Shown here piece after piece: positions 50,019-58,864 of a stretch of DNA of 64,000 bases. Made by a program: the position numbers and the translations under genes. This DNA is from Kaistella montana (GTDB lineage: Bacteria; Bacteroidota; Bacteroidia; Flavobacteriales; Weeksellaceae). The notes beneath the pieces were generated by a model. That model had not been told where the DNA came from. It worked only from the letters and a program-made list of their open reading frames with translations, and ran no database searches. The DNA lies in NCBI RefSeq assembly GCF_024436175.1, contig NZ_JANFQP010000002.1:310001-374000 (forward strand). Direction: 5' to 3'. Each line of letters starts with the position of its first letter. The first letter of the stretch is position 1.

Positions 50019-50867
50019 TTAAAAATGAAAAATATCTTTCGCTTTATTCCAAGCGCTTTCGAAGTTTAATAAATTCAAAGAATGATCGATTTTTTCGGAA
50101 GCCATGAAATTAATTACTTGTTCGGTCGGCATATTTCCTACCAAATCGTCTTTGGCCATCGGACAGCCGCCAATTCCTTTAATTGCTGAATCGAATCTTC
50201 GGCAACCTTTATCGTAAGCTGCTTTCAGTTTTTTGTAAGAATCTTCGTATCGGTTATGAAAATGCGCACCGAAATCAATTTCAGGATATTTCGCTGGAAT
50301 TTTATCGAAAAGAAGATCAATTTGTTCGACATTTCCAGTTCCGGTGGTATCGGAGAGCAAGATGTTTTTAATCCCAATTTCATGAAAACGATGAGCCCAA
50401 AAATCAACATCTTCCCATTTCCACATCTCTCCATAAGGATTTCCAAACGCCATCGAAAAATAGATATTCAACGTTCTCCCATCTGTTTTCAGCAGTTCTG
50501 TGATTTTTAAAATATCATTAAAAGCTTCTTCCTGATTTTTGTTGGTGTTTCGGTATTGAAATGTCTCGGAAATAGAAAAAGGGAAACCCAAAATATCGAC
50601 TTGCTGATGTTCCAAAGCTTTTTCAGCACCTCGATAATTCGCAACAATCACCGAAAGTTTGGTATTAGAAATCGACTTATCAATTTCATCGATTACCGTT
50701 CCGGAATCTGCCATTTGCGGAATTGATTTCGGGGAAACAAAACTTCCACAATCCAACACATCGAAACCCACATCCATCAAGATATTGATATAGTCGATTT
50801 TTTGGGTTGTTGGGATAAATTCGCCCCATCCTTGCATAGCATCTCGTGGACATTCAGTTAAAAACAT
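50019..50867 (-). CDS. Hydroxymethylglutaryl-CoA lyase
   Basis: A 282-residue TIM-barrel enzyme that splits HMG-CoA to acetyl-CoA and acetoacetate in leucine breakdown. The catalytic Arg is in ECPRDAMQGWGEFIPT, the metal ligands lie in DTTGTGN and FGAHFHNRYED, and the Cys loop is IGGCPMAKDDLVGNMPTE. Some relatives act on similar acyl-CoAs, but the match to HMG-CoA lyase is good. Confidence 0.9.
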   Translation of the reverse strand: MFLTECPRDAMQGWGEFIPTTQKIDYINILMDVGFDVLDCGSFVSPKSIPQMADSGTVIDEIDKSISNTKLSVIVANYRGAEKALEHQQVDILGFPFSISETFQYRNTNKNQEEAFNDILKITELLKTDGRTLNIYFSMAFGNPYGEMWKWEDVDFWAHRFHEIGIKNILLSDTTGTGNVEQIDLLFDKIPAKYPEIDFGAHFHNRYEDSYKKLKAAYDKGCRRFDSAIKGIGGCPMAKDDLVGNMPTEQVINFMASEKIDHSLNLLNFESAWNKAKDIFHF

Positions 50868-50989
50868 GCGTGATTTTTAGGTTTTCTCAAAGATAATAAT
50901 TTTTTTCAAAGCAAGTCTTTCTAAAGAATTTCCATCAAAATTTGGTTTAAAAATCGCCTTAAATAGCCATTTCCGAGTTGCAAAATCCT

Positions 50990-50997
50990 TACCTTTG
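50990..50997 (+). promoter_or_regulatory. -7 element (TACCTTTG) of pepT
   Basis: Full match to TAnnTTTG, 21 bases before ATG 51019. Confidence 0.45.
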
Positions 50998-51018
50998 TTA
51001 AAATTTAATTTAATCGAA

Positions 51019-52278
51019 ATGAATACGATAGAATTCAATCTTGAGTGGAAACTCAAACTTCAAAACCGTTTTATCAATTACGTAAAAATCTTCTCAACCA
51101 GCGATGCAGAAAGCGAAACTACGCCTTCTACCGAAAGACAATGGGATATTGCAAAATATATTTTTGAGGAATTAAAAACTTTAGGTTTAAGCGATGTTTC
51201 TTTGGATGACAACGGATACATCTACGCTTACGTACCTTCCAACTTAGAAAATGATGACGAGCCTGTAGTTGGCTTTATTTCTCACTATGATACTTCGCCA
51301 GATTTTAGCGGAGAAAATGTAAACCCACAATTTTGGGACGATTACGATGGAAAAGATTTAATTTTAAATAAAGAAACCGGATTTACACTTTCACCATCAA
51401 AATTTGAAAGTTTAAAGGATTATATAGGAAAAACATTGATTACAACCGATGGAACCACACTTCTTGGCGCAGATGACAAAGCTGGAATTGCTGAAATCGT
51501 AACTGCTGCAGAATACCTTTTGGCTCACCCTGAAATCAAACACGGAAAAATCGCCATAGGGTTTACGCCTGATGAAGAAATCGGAAGAGGCGCACATAAA
51601 TTTGATGTTGCTAAATTTGGTGCAGAATGGGCTTATACAATGGATGGCGGCGAAGTAGGAGAATTGGAATACGAAAACTTCAACGCAGCCGGAGCGGTGG
51701 TGAAAATTCACGGTTTGAGTGTGCATCCTGGTTACGCTTTCGGGAAAATGGTAAATGCTTCACTTTTAGCTGCAGAATTCATCAAAATGCTTCCGGAAAA
51801 CGAAACACCTTCTACTACGAGAGGTTTCGAAGGTTTTTATCATTTAATGGAAGTAAAAGCTGACGTTTCTGAAGCGAAATTGCAATACATCATTCGTGAT
51901 CACGATGAAACAAAATTTGAGGCAAGAAAAAAAATCATGGAGGAAAAAGTTGCTGAATTCAACAAAAAATTCGGTGAAGGAACCGCTGAAGTTGAAATCA
52001 AAGAGCAATACCGAAACATGAAGCAGCAATTTGAAGGCAAAATGCACATCGTGGATATTGCCGAACAAGCGATGAAAGACGCGAATATCGAACCAAAAAT
52101 CAAGGCAATTCGCGGTGGAACCGATGGCGCACAACTTTCATACATGGGACTTCCGTGTCCTAACATTTTCGCGGGCGGAATCAATTTCCACGGGCCTTAT
52201 GAATATGTGGCTCTAGAATCAATGGAAAAAGCGGTGAAGGTAATCATCAACATTGCGAAAGCGATTAAGAAAAAATAG
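51019..52278 (+). CDS. pepT: Peptidase T (tripeptidase, M20B)
   Basis: A 419-residue zinc aminotripeptidase. Metal and catalytic sites: ISHYDTSPDFSG (His, Asp), LLGADDKAGIAEIV (Asp), FTPDEEIGRGAHKF (catalytic Glu and ligand), AYTMDGGE and the C-terminal RGGTDGAQLS with NIFAGGINFHGPYEYV. It releases N-terminal residues from tripeptides in the cytosol. ATG 51019 is chosen over an upstream TTG at 50995. It ends at the terminator 52299-52326. Confidence 0.94.
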   Translation: MNTIEFNLEWKLKLQNRFINYVKIFSTSDAESETTPSTERQWDIAKYIFEELKTLGLSDVSLDDNGYIYAYVPSNLENDDEPVVGFISHYDTSPDFSGENVNPQFWDDYDGKDLILNKETGFTLSPSKFESLKDYIGKTLITTDGTTLLGADDKAGIAEIVTAAEYLLAHPEIKHGKIAIGFTPDEEIGRGAHKFDVAKFGAEWAYTMDGGEVGELEYENFNAAGAVVKIHGLSVHPGYAFGKMVNASLLAAEFIKMLPENETPSTTRGFEGFYHLMEVKADVSEAKLQYIIRDHDETKFEARKKIMEEKVAEFNKKFGEGTAEVEIKEQYRNMKQQFEGKMHIVDIAEQAMKDANIEPKIKAIRGGTDGAQLSYMGLPCPNIFAGGINFHGPYEYVALESMEKAVKVIINIAKAIKKK

Positions 52279-52298
52279 AGGAAACCTCATCAATGAAT

Positions 52299-52326
52299 AA
52301 GCCCCATCTTTCATCGGATGGGGCTT
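52299..52326 (+). terminator. Rho-independent terminator after pepT
   Basis: AAGCCCCATC and GATGGGGCTT form a perfect 10-bp stem around TTTCATCG, with T-rich tail. Confidence 0.88.
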
Positions 52327-52393
52327 TATTTTTGGGAAAACTCTATTAAAAAATAATTTTAAAACTAAGATTCTCAAAGTATTAAAACAAAAA

Positions 52394-52419
52394 AAAGACT
52401 TACATTTCTGTAAGTCTTT
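52394..52419 (-). terminator. Terminator after tRNA-Asn
   Basis: AAAGACTTAC and GTAAGTCTTT form a perfect 10-bp stem around a 6-base loop; on the minus strand it is followed by a T-run directly after the tRNA 3' end. Confidence 0.85.
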
Positions 52420-52420
52420 G

Positions 52421-52494
52421 CTCCTCTTGCTGGGCTCGAACCAGCGACCCTCTGATTAACAGTCAGATGCTCTAACCAACTGAGCTAAAGAGGA
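52421..52494 (-). tRNA. tRNA-Asn (anticodon GTT)
   Basis: On the minus strand the 74 bases fold as a cloverleaf: acceptor TCCTCTT/AAGAGGA with discriminator G, D-arm GCTCAGTTGGTTAGAGC, anticodon arm TCTGA-CTGTTAA-TCAGA with GTT, variable GGGTC and T-arm GCTGG-TTCGAGC-CCAGC. CCA is not encoded. A terminator follows at once. Confidence 0.97.
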
Positions 52495-52571
52495 GTGTTT
52501 TCCTTTGCTTTAAGCGTGTGCAAATATAAAAACTTTTTTAATTTCTCCAAAATATTTTTGTAAAATTTTTA

Positions 52572-53909
52572 CTAAAATTTTCCGGTAATCCACTTAACTA
52601 TGTCGTTTCCAAAGATTAAGACCATTAAACCTAACAAGAAAATTACACCAATCATTTGTGCATTTTCTAAAACTTTCTGCGGAACAGGCTTTCCGGTGAT
52701 CATTTCCCATAGGGTAAACACCACATGTCCTCCATCTAAACCTGGAATTGGAATTAAATTAAGGAAAGCCAACCATACTGAGAACATTGCTGTAAAGCTC
52801 CAAAAGAATTCCCAATTGATGGTTTCTGGCATTTGTTTGATAATCCCGATTGGTCCGGAAACTTTTTTGTAACCTTGAGTTGTACTGTTGAAAACGATTT
52901 TAAACTGCTTTATTTGCATCGTCAAAACGTCGATTGTTCTTTCCAAACCTCTCGGAATTGCTGCCAAAAAGCTGTATTCTTTGGTTACTTTCGACTTATC
53001 GAATTCGGTTTGAGCTACATTTAAATCTTGTGAAAAGCCCAGTTTCCCGTTTGCATCAACTTTTGTATTAATGTCTTGTCGTGCATTATTTCTTTCAACT
53101 GTTAAATTGATATTTTGGTTTTTGTATTTTGAAAGTTCACCACCGAATTCATCAAAAAAACCAATTGGTTTCCCATTAATTCCAACAATTTTATCACCTT
53201 TTACCAATCCGGCCAATTTTGCGTTTCCGTTGGGAAAAAGACTATCAATCACCACAGGATATCGCGGGCTGAAGTAAGCTTTCGCTTCATTTTCAGACAA
53301 AACTGCGGCAACACCATTTTCATTAATTGGAAAAGTTACTTCTTTTCCGTTTCTTAAAACGGTCGCATTATCTGCAAAAAGCATGTTGATCGTGGAAGTT
53401 TCCATTCTTTCGGCTGGTTTTCCATCAATTTTTAGGATTTTGTCGCCGGTTTGCAATCCCATTTTTTTTCCGGCTTCAGAAACCGCAATTCCGTTTTCAA
53501 ATTTTGCATTATCGTGGAAGGTTTCTCCTTTGAAATAAGTTAAACAAGAATAGATCAACCAAGCTAAAAAGAAGTTTACGGTAACTCCACCCATCATTAT
53601 GATGAGTCTTTGCCAAGCCGGTTTGCTTCTAAATTCCCACGGTTCAGCCGGTTTTTTGAGTTGTTCGGTATCCATGCTTTCATCTACCATTCCGGCGATT
53701 TTCACATAGCCACCAAAGGGAAGCCAACCAATACCATATTCGGTTCCGCCAATTTTTTTCTTTACTAAAGAAAACCATGGATCGAAGAAGAGATAGAATT
53801 TTTCAACTTTTGTTTTGAAGAGTTTTGCTGGGATGAAATGCCCTAATTCATGAAGGATTACCAAAATAGAAATACTTAGTATGAATTGAAATAATTGTAT
53901 TAGTGTCAT
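52572..53909 (-). CDS. rseP: RIP metalloprotease RseP (site-2 protease)
   Basis: A 445-residue inner-membrane zinc protease. The active site is HELGHFIPAKLF in the first helix (about residue 20), with the third ligand in NLIPIPGLDGGHVVF (about 393); between lie two PDZ domains (about 130-215 and 225-300). It cuts anti-sigma factors and old signal peptides in the membrane. Length and topology are normal. Confidence 0.94.
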   Translation of the reverse strand: MTLIQLFQFILSISILVILHELGHFIPAKLFKTKVEKFYLFFDPWFSLVKKKIGGTEYGIGWLPFGGYVKIAGMVDESMDTEQLKKPAEPWEFRSKPAWQRLIIMMGGVTVNFFLAWLIYSCLTYFKGETFHDNAKFENGIAVSEAGKKMGLQTGDKILKIDGKPAERMETSTINMLFADNATVLRNGKEVTFPINENGVAAVLSENEAKAYFSPRYPVVIDSLFPNGNAKLAGLVKGDKIVGINGKPIGFFDEFGGELSKYKNQNINLTVERNNARQDINTKVDANGKLGFSQDLNVAQTEFDKSKVTKEYSFLAAIPRGLERTIDVLTMQIKQFKIVFNSTTQGYKKVSGPIGIIKQMPETINWEFFWSFTAMFSVWLAFLNLIPIPGLDGGHVVFTLWEMITGKPVPQKVLENAQMIGVIFLLGLMVLIFGNDIVKWITGKF

Positions 53910-53970
53910 TTAGTTGAATTAAAAATTTTAAAGATTTGCGAAGATACAAATTATCAAAAGCATGCCAAAC

Positions 53971-53997
53971 AAAAAAGGCTCCCAAAATTTGAGAACC
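53971..53997 (-). terminator. Terminator after the DUF6646-like gene
   Basis: GGCTCCCAA and TTGAGAACC pair as 9 bp with two G-U pairs when read on the minus strand, followed by six T. Confidence 0.65.
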
Positions 53998-54022
53998 TCC
54001 TATATATGAAAGATAGTGTTTT

Positions 54023-54466
54023 TTAGAAATTGAATGATACCCCTAAACTACCATTGTTACCAAATTCACCGTAGATACCAACATTGTTGTTGAAGAAATA
54101 TCTTACACCAAGGTGAGCACCGAAATAAGTTCCGCTTTTGCCCAAAAGTCCTAAATCAACACCTGGATAAATGTCCCATTGTTCAGGAAGGCTTAATGGC
54201 TCTTGAAGGTGAAAATTCACTCTCCCGAATACCCCGAAATCATCATCTGCGTATTTATCATTATTGTGATCAAAGAAGAAGTTAGCTCCCGCTCCTAATG
54301 ATACAATATTTCCTAAACCATAATCGTAGGTTGCTGTAATTCCGGTACCATAGCCCCACCCGTTGAAACCAACTTGAAGTTTTTGATCTCCTTTACCGTT
54401 CCAAGCTTGCGCAAATGCCATTTGTCCTAAAAAGAACATTGAGCATACTAATAATAACTTTTTCAT
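54023..54466 (-). CDS. Small outer-membrane barrel protein (DUF6646-like)
   Basis: A 147-residue protein with signal peptide (MKKLLLVCSMFFLGQMAFAQ) and a short beta-barrel: AWNGKGDQKLQVGFNGWGYGTGITATYDYGLGN ... NFFFDHNNDKYADDDFGVFGRVNFH ... YPGVDLGLLGKSGTYFGAHLGVRYFF ... GSLGVSFNF with terminal Phe. It matches the flavobacterial DUF6646 type as I remember it. The role is unknown. Confidence 0.72.
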   Translation of the reverse strand: MKKLLLVCSMFFLGQMAFAQAWNGKGDQKLQVGFNGWGYGTGITATYDYGLGNIVSLGAGANFFFDHNNDKYADDDFGVFGRVNFHLQEPLSLPEQWDIYPGVDLGLLGKSGTYFGAHLGVRYFFNNNVGIYGEFGNNGSLGVSFNF

Positions 54467-54589
54467 AATGTATTAATTTATAGTTTTAATGTATGAAAGA
54501 AAGCTATCAAATATAAGACCAAAAAATACAAATTTTAAATTTCGTAGCGTTTTTTTTGTATATTTAATCACATTTTACAATAATTTATA

Positions 54590-55348
54590 ATGGAAAATTT
54601 AAAGGTTTCAGGTTTAAATTTAGATATTACATGGAAAGATAAAGCAAGTAATTTTCATAAAATCAGCAACTTACTTTCCAATGAATCTTCAGATGTTTTT
54701 TTACTTCCGGAAATGTTTTCTACCGGTTTTTATATGAATGCTGAAGAAACCGCCGATCGAAATGAAGAAACCCTAAATTGGATGAAAAACTTTGCACAAA
54801 CTACCAATACAGCAGTTTGTGGAAGCGCTGCGGTTTATGAAAATGGCAAATTTTACAATCGTTTTTATTTCGTAGAACCTAACGGAAACTACCATCAATA
54901 TGACAAACGACACTTATTTTCATTTTCGGGGGAAGACAAAACCTATTCGCCAGGGAAAGAAAAAGTAATTGTAAACTACAAAGGTTGGCGAATTTTGTTG
55001 CAGGTTTGTTACGACCTTCGATTTCCTGTTTTTGCGAGAAATAATGATGATTATGATGCAATTTTATATGTTGCCAATTGGCCGGAACCAAGAATCGAAG
55101 CATGGAAAAGCCTTTTGAAAGCCCGAGCAATCGAGAATTTATCTTATGTTTTTGGTTTAAACAGAATAGGAACCGATGGAAATGATTTACATTATCCGGA
55201 AAGCTCTTATTGTTACGCAGCAGACGGAAGTTTGGTTTCAACCACGGAAAACAATATTGTATCTGCAGAATTTGACGCAGAAAAACTCTTGAAATTCAGA
55301 GAAAAATTTCGGTTTTTGAACGATCGCGATTCTTTTGAAGTATTTTAA
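54590..55348 (+). CDS. Nitrilase-superfamily amidohydrolase (omega-amidase YafV-like)
   Basis: A 252-residue enzyme with the Glu-Lys-Cys triad: Glu in LPEMFSTGFYMN (about residue 42), Lys in YDKRHLFSFSGED (about 107) and Cys in LQVCYDLRFPVFARN (about 141). The FSTGF and DLRFP motifs fit the omega-amidase/YafV group that repairs or hydrolyses alpha-ketoglutaramate-like amides. Its end overlaps the convergent thioredoxin gene by 4 bases. Confidence 0.88.
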   Translation: MENLKVSGLNLDITWKDKASNFHKISNLLSNESSDVFLLPEMFSTGFYMNAEETADRNEETLNWMKNFAQTTNTAVCGSAAVYENGKFYNRFYFVEPNGNYHQYDKRHLFSFSGEDKTYSPGKEKVIVNYKGWRILLQVCYDLRFPVFARNNDDYDAILYVANWPEPRIEAWKSLLKARAIENLSYVFGLNRIGTDGNDLHYPESSYCYAADGSLVSTTENNIVSAEFDAEKLLKFREKFRFLNDRDSFEVF

Positions 55349-55656
55349 TTACTTTGGTTTGCAACATTTTGCAACAAATTCGTGAGCGTATTCACATCAT
55401 GAACTCCGCTTTCTTTCCAAAGGAGATTTCCATTTTGGAAAACCGCCAAAGTAGGAACCCCGCGAACGCCGTATTGCGCAGCAATTGCCGGAAATTGATC
55501 TACATCGATTTTCACAATTCTGGCCAATTCTCCCACATTTTCCTTTACGGTATTGAGAACTGAAGATTGCACTTTGCACGGTCCGCACCAAGTAGCAAAA
55601 AAATCAATTAAAACCGGTCTTTCGGAATTGATAAGTTCCTGAAATTTCTGAGACAT
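55345..55656 (-). CDS. Thioredoxin
   Basis: A 103-residue cytosolic thioredoxin with active site FFATWCGPCKVQSSV (about residue 23-32), and the cis-Pro in VRGVPTLAVFQNG. It has no signal peptide. It is the last gene of the sulfane-sulfur operon and could reduce persulfides there. Confidence 0.92.
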   Translation of the reverse strand: MSQKFQELINSERPVLIDFFATWCGPCKVQSSVLNTVKENVGELARIVKIDVDQFPAIAAQYGVRGVPTLAVFQNGNLLWKESGVHDVNTLTNLLQNVANQSN

Positions 55657-55686
55657 TTTTTTTAAAATTAAAACCGTTAAACGAAA

Positions 55687-55998
55687 TTATTTATTCAATT
55701 TATTTTCAAGCGCTTTCCAGTTTCCACCGTTGTACGCTTCGAAACCGTTTTGCTCGAAAATGATTTTTGCCGACGCACTTCTCATACCGCTTGCGCAACA
55801 AGTGACAATAGGCTTCTTGAGATCGAGTTTTTTCATTTCAGCAGCCAATTCTTGCAACGGAATATTTCTAGAATTTCGAATACTTCCGTTGCTGAATTCT
55901 GCGGGAGTTCTCACATCAATAATTTGCGCACCATTTTCTATGAGAGCTTTATAATCAACCTTGTTTTTACCGAATAATTTCTTGATAAAATCAAACAT
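55687..55998 (-). CDS. Rhodanese-like sulfurtransferase
   Basis: A 103-residue single rhodanese domain: IIDVRTPAEFSNGSIRNSRNIPL and the active loop VTCCASGMRSASA (Cys about residue 67). The preceding 12 residues (FDFIKKLFGKNK) are a basic start. It transfers sulfane sulfur, here probably between the persulfide dioxygenase fusion and thioredoxin. Confidence 0.9.
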   Translation of the reverse strand: MFDFIKKLFGKNKVDYKALIENGAQIIDVRTPAEFSNGSIRNSRNIPLQELAAEMKKLDLKKPIVTCCASGMRSASAKIIFEQNGFEAYNGGNWKALENKLNK

Positions 55999-56038
55999 TT
56001 CTACTGTTTTTTATGTTGCTAAAAAGGTCTGTTTTTGC

Positions 56039-57445
56039 TTACAAAGTTTTGCTTTGACAAACAAAATTACTTTTCGGAACTGCGGTTTCTTTTATTTTAT
56101 TAAAACCACCTTCAATTTCGGTGAAATTTCTAATTCCTCTCGAATTTAAAATACTTGCAGCAATCATACTACGGTAACCACCTGCACAATGAATGAAAAA
56201 ATGCTCGTCATTGTTCAATGTATTTGCCCATTCATTAATATCAGCTAAAGGTCTACGGTAAGCATCTTCCACATGTTCTGCTTCGTACTCGGTTTCTTTT
56301 CTTACATCAATAACTTTGGAATCTTCTGAAAATTTTGTTGCAAATTCATCGGCAGAAATTCGGTGAATGGCATCAATTTCTTTTCCGGAATTTTTCCAAG
56401 CATCGAAACCGCCTTCCAAATATCCCAAAACATGGTCAAAACCAACTCTGGATAGTCTTGTAATTACCTCTTCTTCTGTTCCGGGTTCTGTAACAAGTAA
56501 AATTGGTTGATGAACATCTACAATCATCGCTCCAACCCACGGTGCAAAATCTCCTTTTAATCCAATATTAATTGAATTCGGAACAAAACCTTGGTGAAAA
56601 TCCACAGCATTTCTGGTATCTAAAACCAAAGCACCGGAATCTTCAGCAACCGCTTCAAAATCTTCTGCGGGAATTGGTTTATTGGATTTATATAATACAT
56701 TTTCAAAAGTTTCATAGCCCGTTTTATTGAGCGCTACATTCATACCGAAATATTTAGGTGGAGCAGAAAGTCCATCCAGAACCTCTTTTACAAAAGACTC
56801 TTTGTTCGGCTGGTTCAAAGCATAATTTGTTTTTTTCTGATTTCCCAAAGTATCAACCGTTTCTTTTTGCATATTTTTCCCACAAGCTGAGCCTGCTCCG
56901 TGAGCGGGATAAACCGTAATATCATCGGAAAGCGGCATGATCTTCGTTTGCAAACTTTCATATAACAAACCAGCAAGCTCTTCTTGAGTCATGTGCGCGG
57001 ATTTCTGGGCCAAATCTGGTCTTCCAACATCTCCTAAAAACAAGGTATCACCTGAGAAAATTGTTGTTTCTTTGCCGTTTTCGTCAATCAATAAAAAGGT
57101 AGAACTTTCCATCGTGTGACCGGGCGTGTGAAGAACTTTAATTTTGATATTTCCTATTTCGAAAACCTGGTTATCTTCCGCAATAATCGCTTCAAAATCG
57201 GGTTCCGCAGTTGGGCCATAAACAATTGGAGCGCCTGTTTTTTTAGAAAGATCTAAGTGTCCGGAGACAAAATCTGCATGAAAATGAGTTTCAAAAATAT
57301 ATTTCAATTTTACATGATCCTTTTCAAGTCTTTCGATATAAGGCTTTGTTTCGCGCAGAGGATCAATAATTGCCGCTTCTTTTCCAGAAACGATGTAATA
57401 AGCTCCTTGTGCTAAACAGCCTGTGTATATTTGTTCGATTTTCAT
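56039..57445 (-). CDS. Persulfide dioxygenase-rhodanese fusion (ETHE1/BlhA type)
   Basis: A 468-residue fusion. Residues 1-250 are a metallo-beta-lactamase-fold persulfide dioxygenase with the ETHE1-type motif THFHADFVSGHLDL (about 53), THTxE-like VLHTPGHTMESS (about 108), GDTLFLGDVGRPDL and VYPAHGAGSACG. Two rhodanese domains follow: the first (about 260-355) has VTEPGTEEE where the active Cys should be, so it is degenerate; the second (about 360-460) has an intact HCAGGYRSM loop. It oxidises glutathione persulfide to sulfite. Confidence 0.9.
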   Translation of the reverse strand: MKIEQIYTGCLAQGAYYIVSGKEAAIIDPLRETKPYIERLEKDHVKLKYIFETHFHADFVSGHLDLSKKTGAPIVYGPTAEPDFEAIIAEDNQVFEIGNIKIKVLHTPGHTMESSTFLLIDENGKETTIFSGDTLFLGDVGRPDLAQKSAHMTQEELAGLLYESLQTKIMPLSDDITVYPAHGAGSACGKNMQKETVDTLGNQKKTNYALNQPNKESFVKEVLDGLSAPPKYFGMNVALNKTGYETFENVLYKSNKPIPAEDFEAVAEDSGALVLDTRNAVDFHQGFVPNSINIGLKGDFAPWVGAMIVDVHQPILLVTEPGTEEEVITRLSRVGFDHVLGYLEGGFDAWKNSGKEIDAIHRISADEFATKFSEDSKVIDVRKETEYEAEHVEDAYRRPLADINEWANTLNNDEHFFIHCAGGYRSMIAASILNSRGIRNFTEIEGGFNKIKETAVPKSNFVCQSKTL

Positions 57446-57521
57446 TATTAATTAATATAAAGTTCAAATTTCTGCAATAATTTTCTTAAAACATTTTTTT
57501 TGTGAATGGATTAATCTATCA

Positions 57522-58322
57522 TCAAAATTGCTGTTTTAAAAATATTTCTTTGATGATGATGAAAATTCCCATTGCTAAAACCGTCCAACCAAAAATGGGT
57601 TTTAATTTTTTCCCATCCATTCTCTTTGCAATTCCAAGACCAATAAAAATTCCGATGACGGATAAAGCGGTGAAAGTAAGGAGGAAAGTCCAGTCGTGTT
57701 TCACCATCGACATGGTGCTTAGGAATCCGAGTATTGAATTCATTGAAATGATAAAAAGAGAGGTGGCAACTGCTTTTTTCATATTAATTCCCAAAAGCAT
57801 TACCAAAGCCGGAACAATTAAAAAACCGCCTCCCGCTCCAATTAACCCAGTGACAATTCCTACTAAAAGTCCTTGTGAAATAAGAATGGTATAATTGGTT
57901 TCGTCATCTTTTCTGAGCCTTAATCGTTCAGTTTTCCTGATCATTTTAAACGATGCAATAAGCATTAAAATGGCAAAAAGGAGCAACAAAAACATCTCTT
58001 TCGTAAGAGTAATTCCCCAACGGTGAATAATATAATGAGGCAAATGAGGCAAAACGAGTCTTCGGGAAAATAAAACTCCCAAAATCGATGGAATACCAAA
58101 TGTAAATGCTGTTTTGAAATCGACTTGTCCTTGTTTGATAAATCCTGCTGAACCTACTAAACTTGTAACTCCTACTACAAAAAGCGAAAGTGCTGTAGCT
58201 GTAATCGCATCAAAGCCAAAAACGTACACAAAAATCGGAACACTCAGTATGCTTCCGCCACCGCCGATAAGCCCCATTACCAAACCGATGATAATTGCAG
58301 AAAGATATCCGATAATTTCCAT
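57522..58322 (-). CDS. TauE/SafE family sulfite/anion exporter
   Basis: A 266-residue membrane protein with about eight helices and the paired repeats GLVMGLIGGGGSILSVPIFVYVFG and GIVTGLIGAGGGFLIVPALVMLLG typical of TauE/SafE permeases. Next to the persulfide dioxygenase, it probably exports the sulfite that enzyme makes. It begins 7 bases after the GreA-like gene stop. Confidence 0.9.
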   Translation of the reverse strand: MEIIGYLSAIIIGLVMGLIGGGGSILSVPIFVYVFGFDAITATALSLFVVGVTSLVGSAGFIKQGQVDFKTAFTFGIPSILGVLFSRRLVLPHLPHYIIHRWGITLTKEMFLLLLFAILMLIASFKMIRKTERLRLRKDDETNYTILISQGLLVGIVTGLIGAGGGFLIVPALVMLLGINMKKAVATSLFIISMNSILGFLSTMSMVKHDWTFLLTFTALSVIGIFIGLGIAKRMDGKKLKPIFGWTVLAMGIFIIIKEIFLKQQF

Positions 58323-58328
58323 AAATAA

Positions 58329-58775
58329 TTAGCTAATGGATAGTATCGTAAGTTTCTGATCGCCAATTACAACTTGGTCACCAATGTTTTTTCCTTTGAT
58401 ATTTTCGAAAACGGGAGCATCATCCGAAAAGGAAACCACTTCTTTACCATCAATTTGGAAAACAGGCGTCGAAACTCCTATAAACAAATAATTTTTATCT
58501 GTTTCAATGAGCGATCCGTTTTCAACCTCATCATGAGTTTTTTCTATTTCTTCTTCTAAAAATTGAAGATTTTGAATAGCCGAATTCATGCTTTTTTCAA
58601 AACGCAATTGCATATCTTTTGCTTCATTTTGGTGGGAGAAATCTTCCGGATCATGAGTGCTTTCTTCATCCAAATCCGCTGCTGTTCGGTAATCTTCAAC
58701 AGAGCGTTTCAGATTTTCTATCGTTTCTGTCTGCATTTTTATAATTTGTTGCAGAATGTCTTTTCTTTTCATCAC
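58329..58775 (-). CDS. GreA/GreB-like protein of the sulfur operon
   Basis: A 148-residue protein with an N-terminal coiled coil (about residues 1-95: KRKDILQQIIKMQTETIENLKRSVEDY ... LRFEKSMNSAIQNLQFLEEEI) and a C-terminal beta domain (about 100-148) ending NIKGKNIGDQVVIGDQKLTILSI, similar in layout to transcript-cleavage factors GreA/GreB. The tip acidic residues of true GreA are not clear in DLDEESTHDPEDF, though this stretch is acidic. It may be a Gre-type regulator; it is the first gene of the operon. Confidence 0.55.
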   Translation of the reverse strand: MMKRKDILQQIIKMQTETIENLKRSVEDYRTAADLDEESTHDPEDFSHQNEAKDMQLRFEKSMNSAIQNLQFLEEEIEKTHDEVENGSLIETDKNYLFIGVSTPVFQIDGKEVVSFSDDAPVFENIKGKNIGDQVVIGDQKLTILSIS

Positions 58776-58818
58776 TTTAAAAATTGATAGAAAACAAATT
58801 TACTAAAAAAAGCGCAGT

Positions 58819-58854
58819 TTGGTGTTTCATCAAACATTAAAGAAGAAACACCAA
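58819..58854 (-). terminator. Inverted repeat after the copper-receptor gene
   Basis: TTGGTGTTTC and GAAACACCAA are perfect 10-bp arms around a 16-base loop; on the minus strand a T-run follows about 10 bases later. Probable terminator of the receptor gene. Confidence 0.6.
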
Positions 58855-58864
58855 TTACTACTTA

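Noticed and set aside
52421-52494. Integration site (attB) use of tRNA-Asn
   Set aside because: No integrase or second copy of the tRNA 3' end was found nearby.
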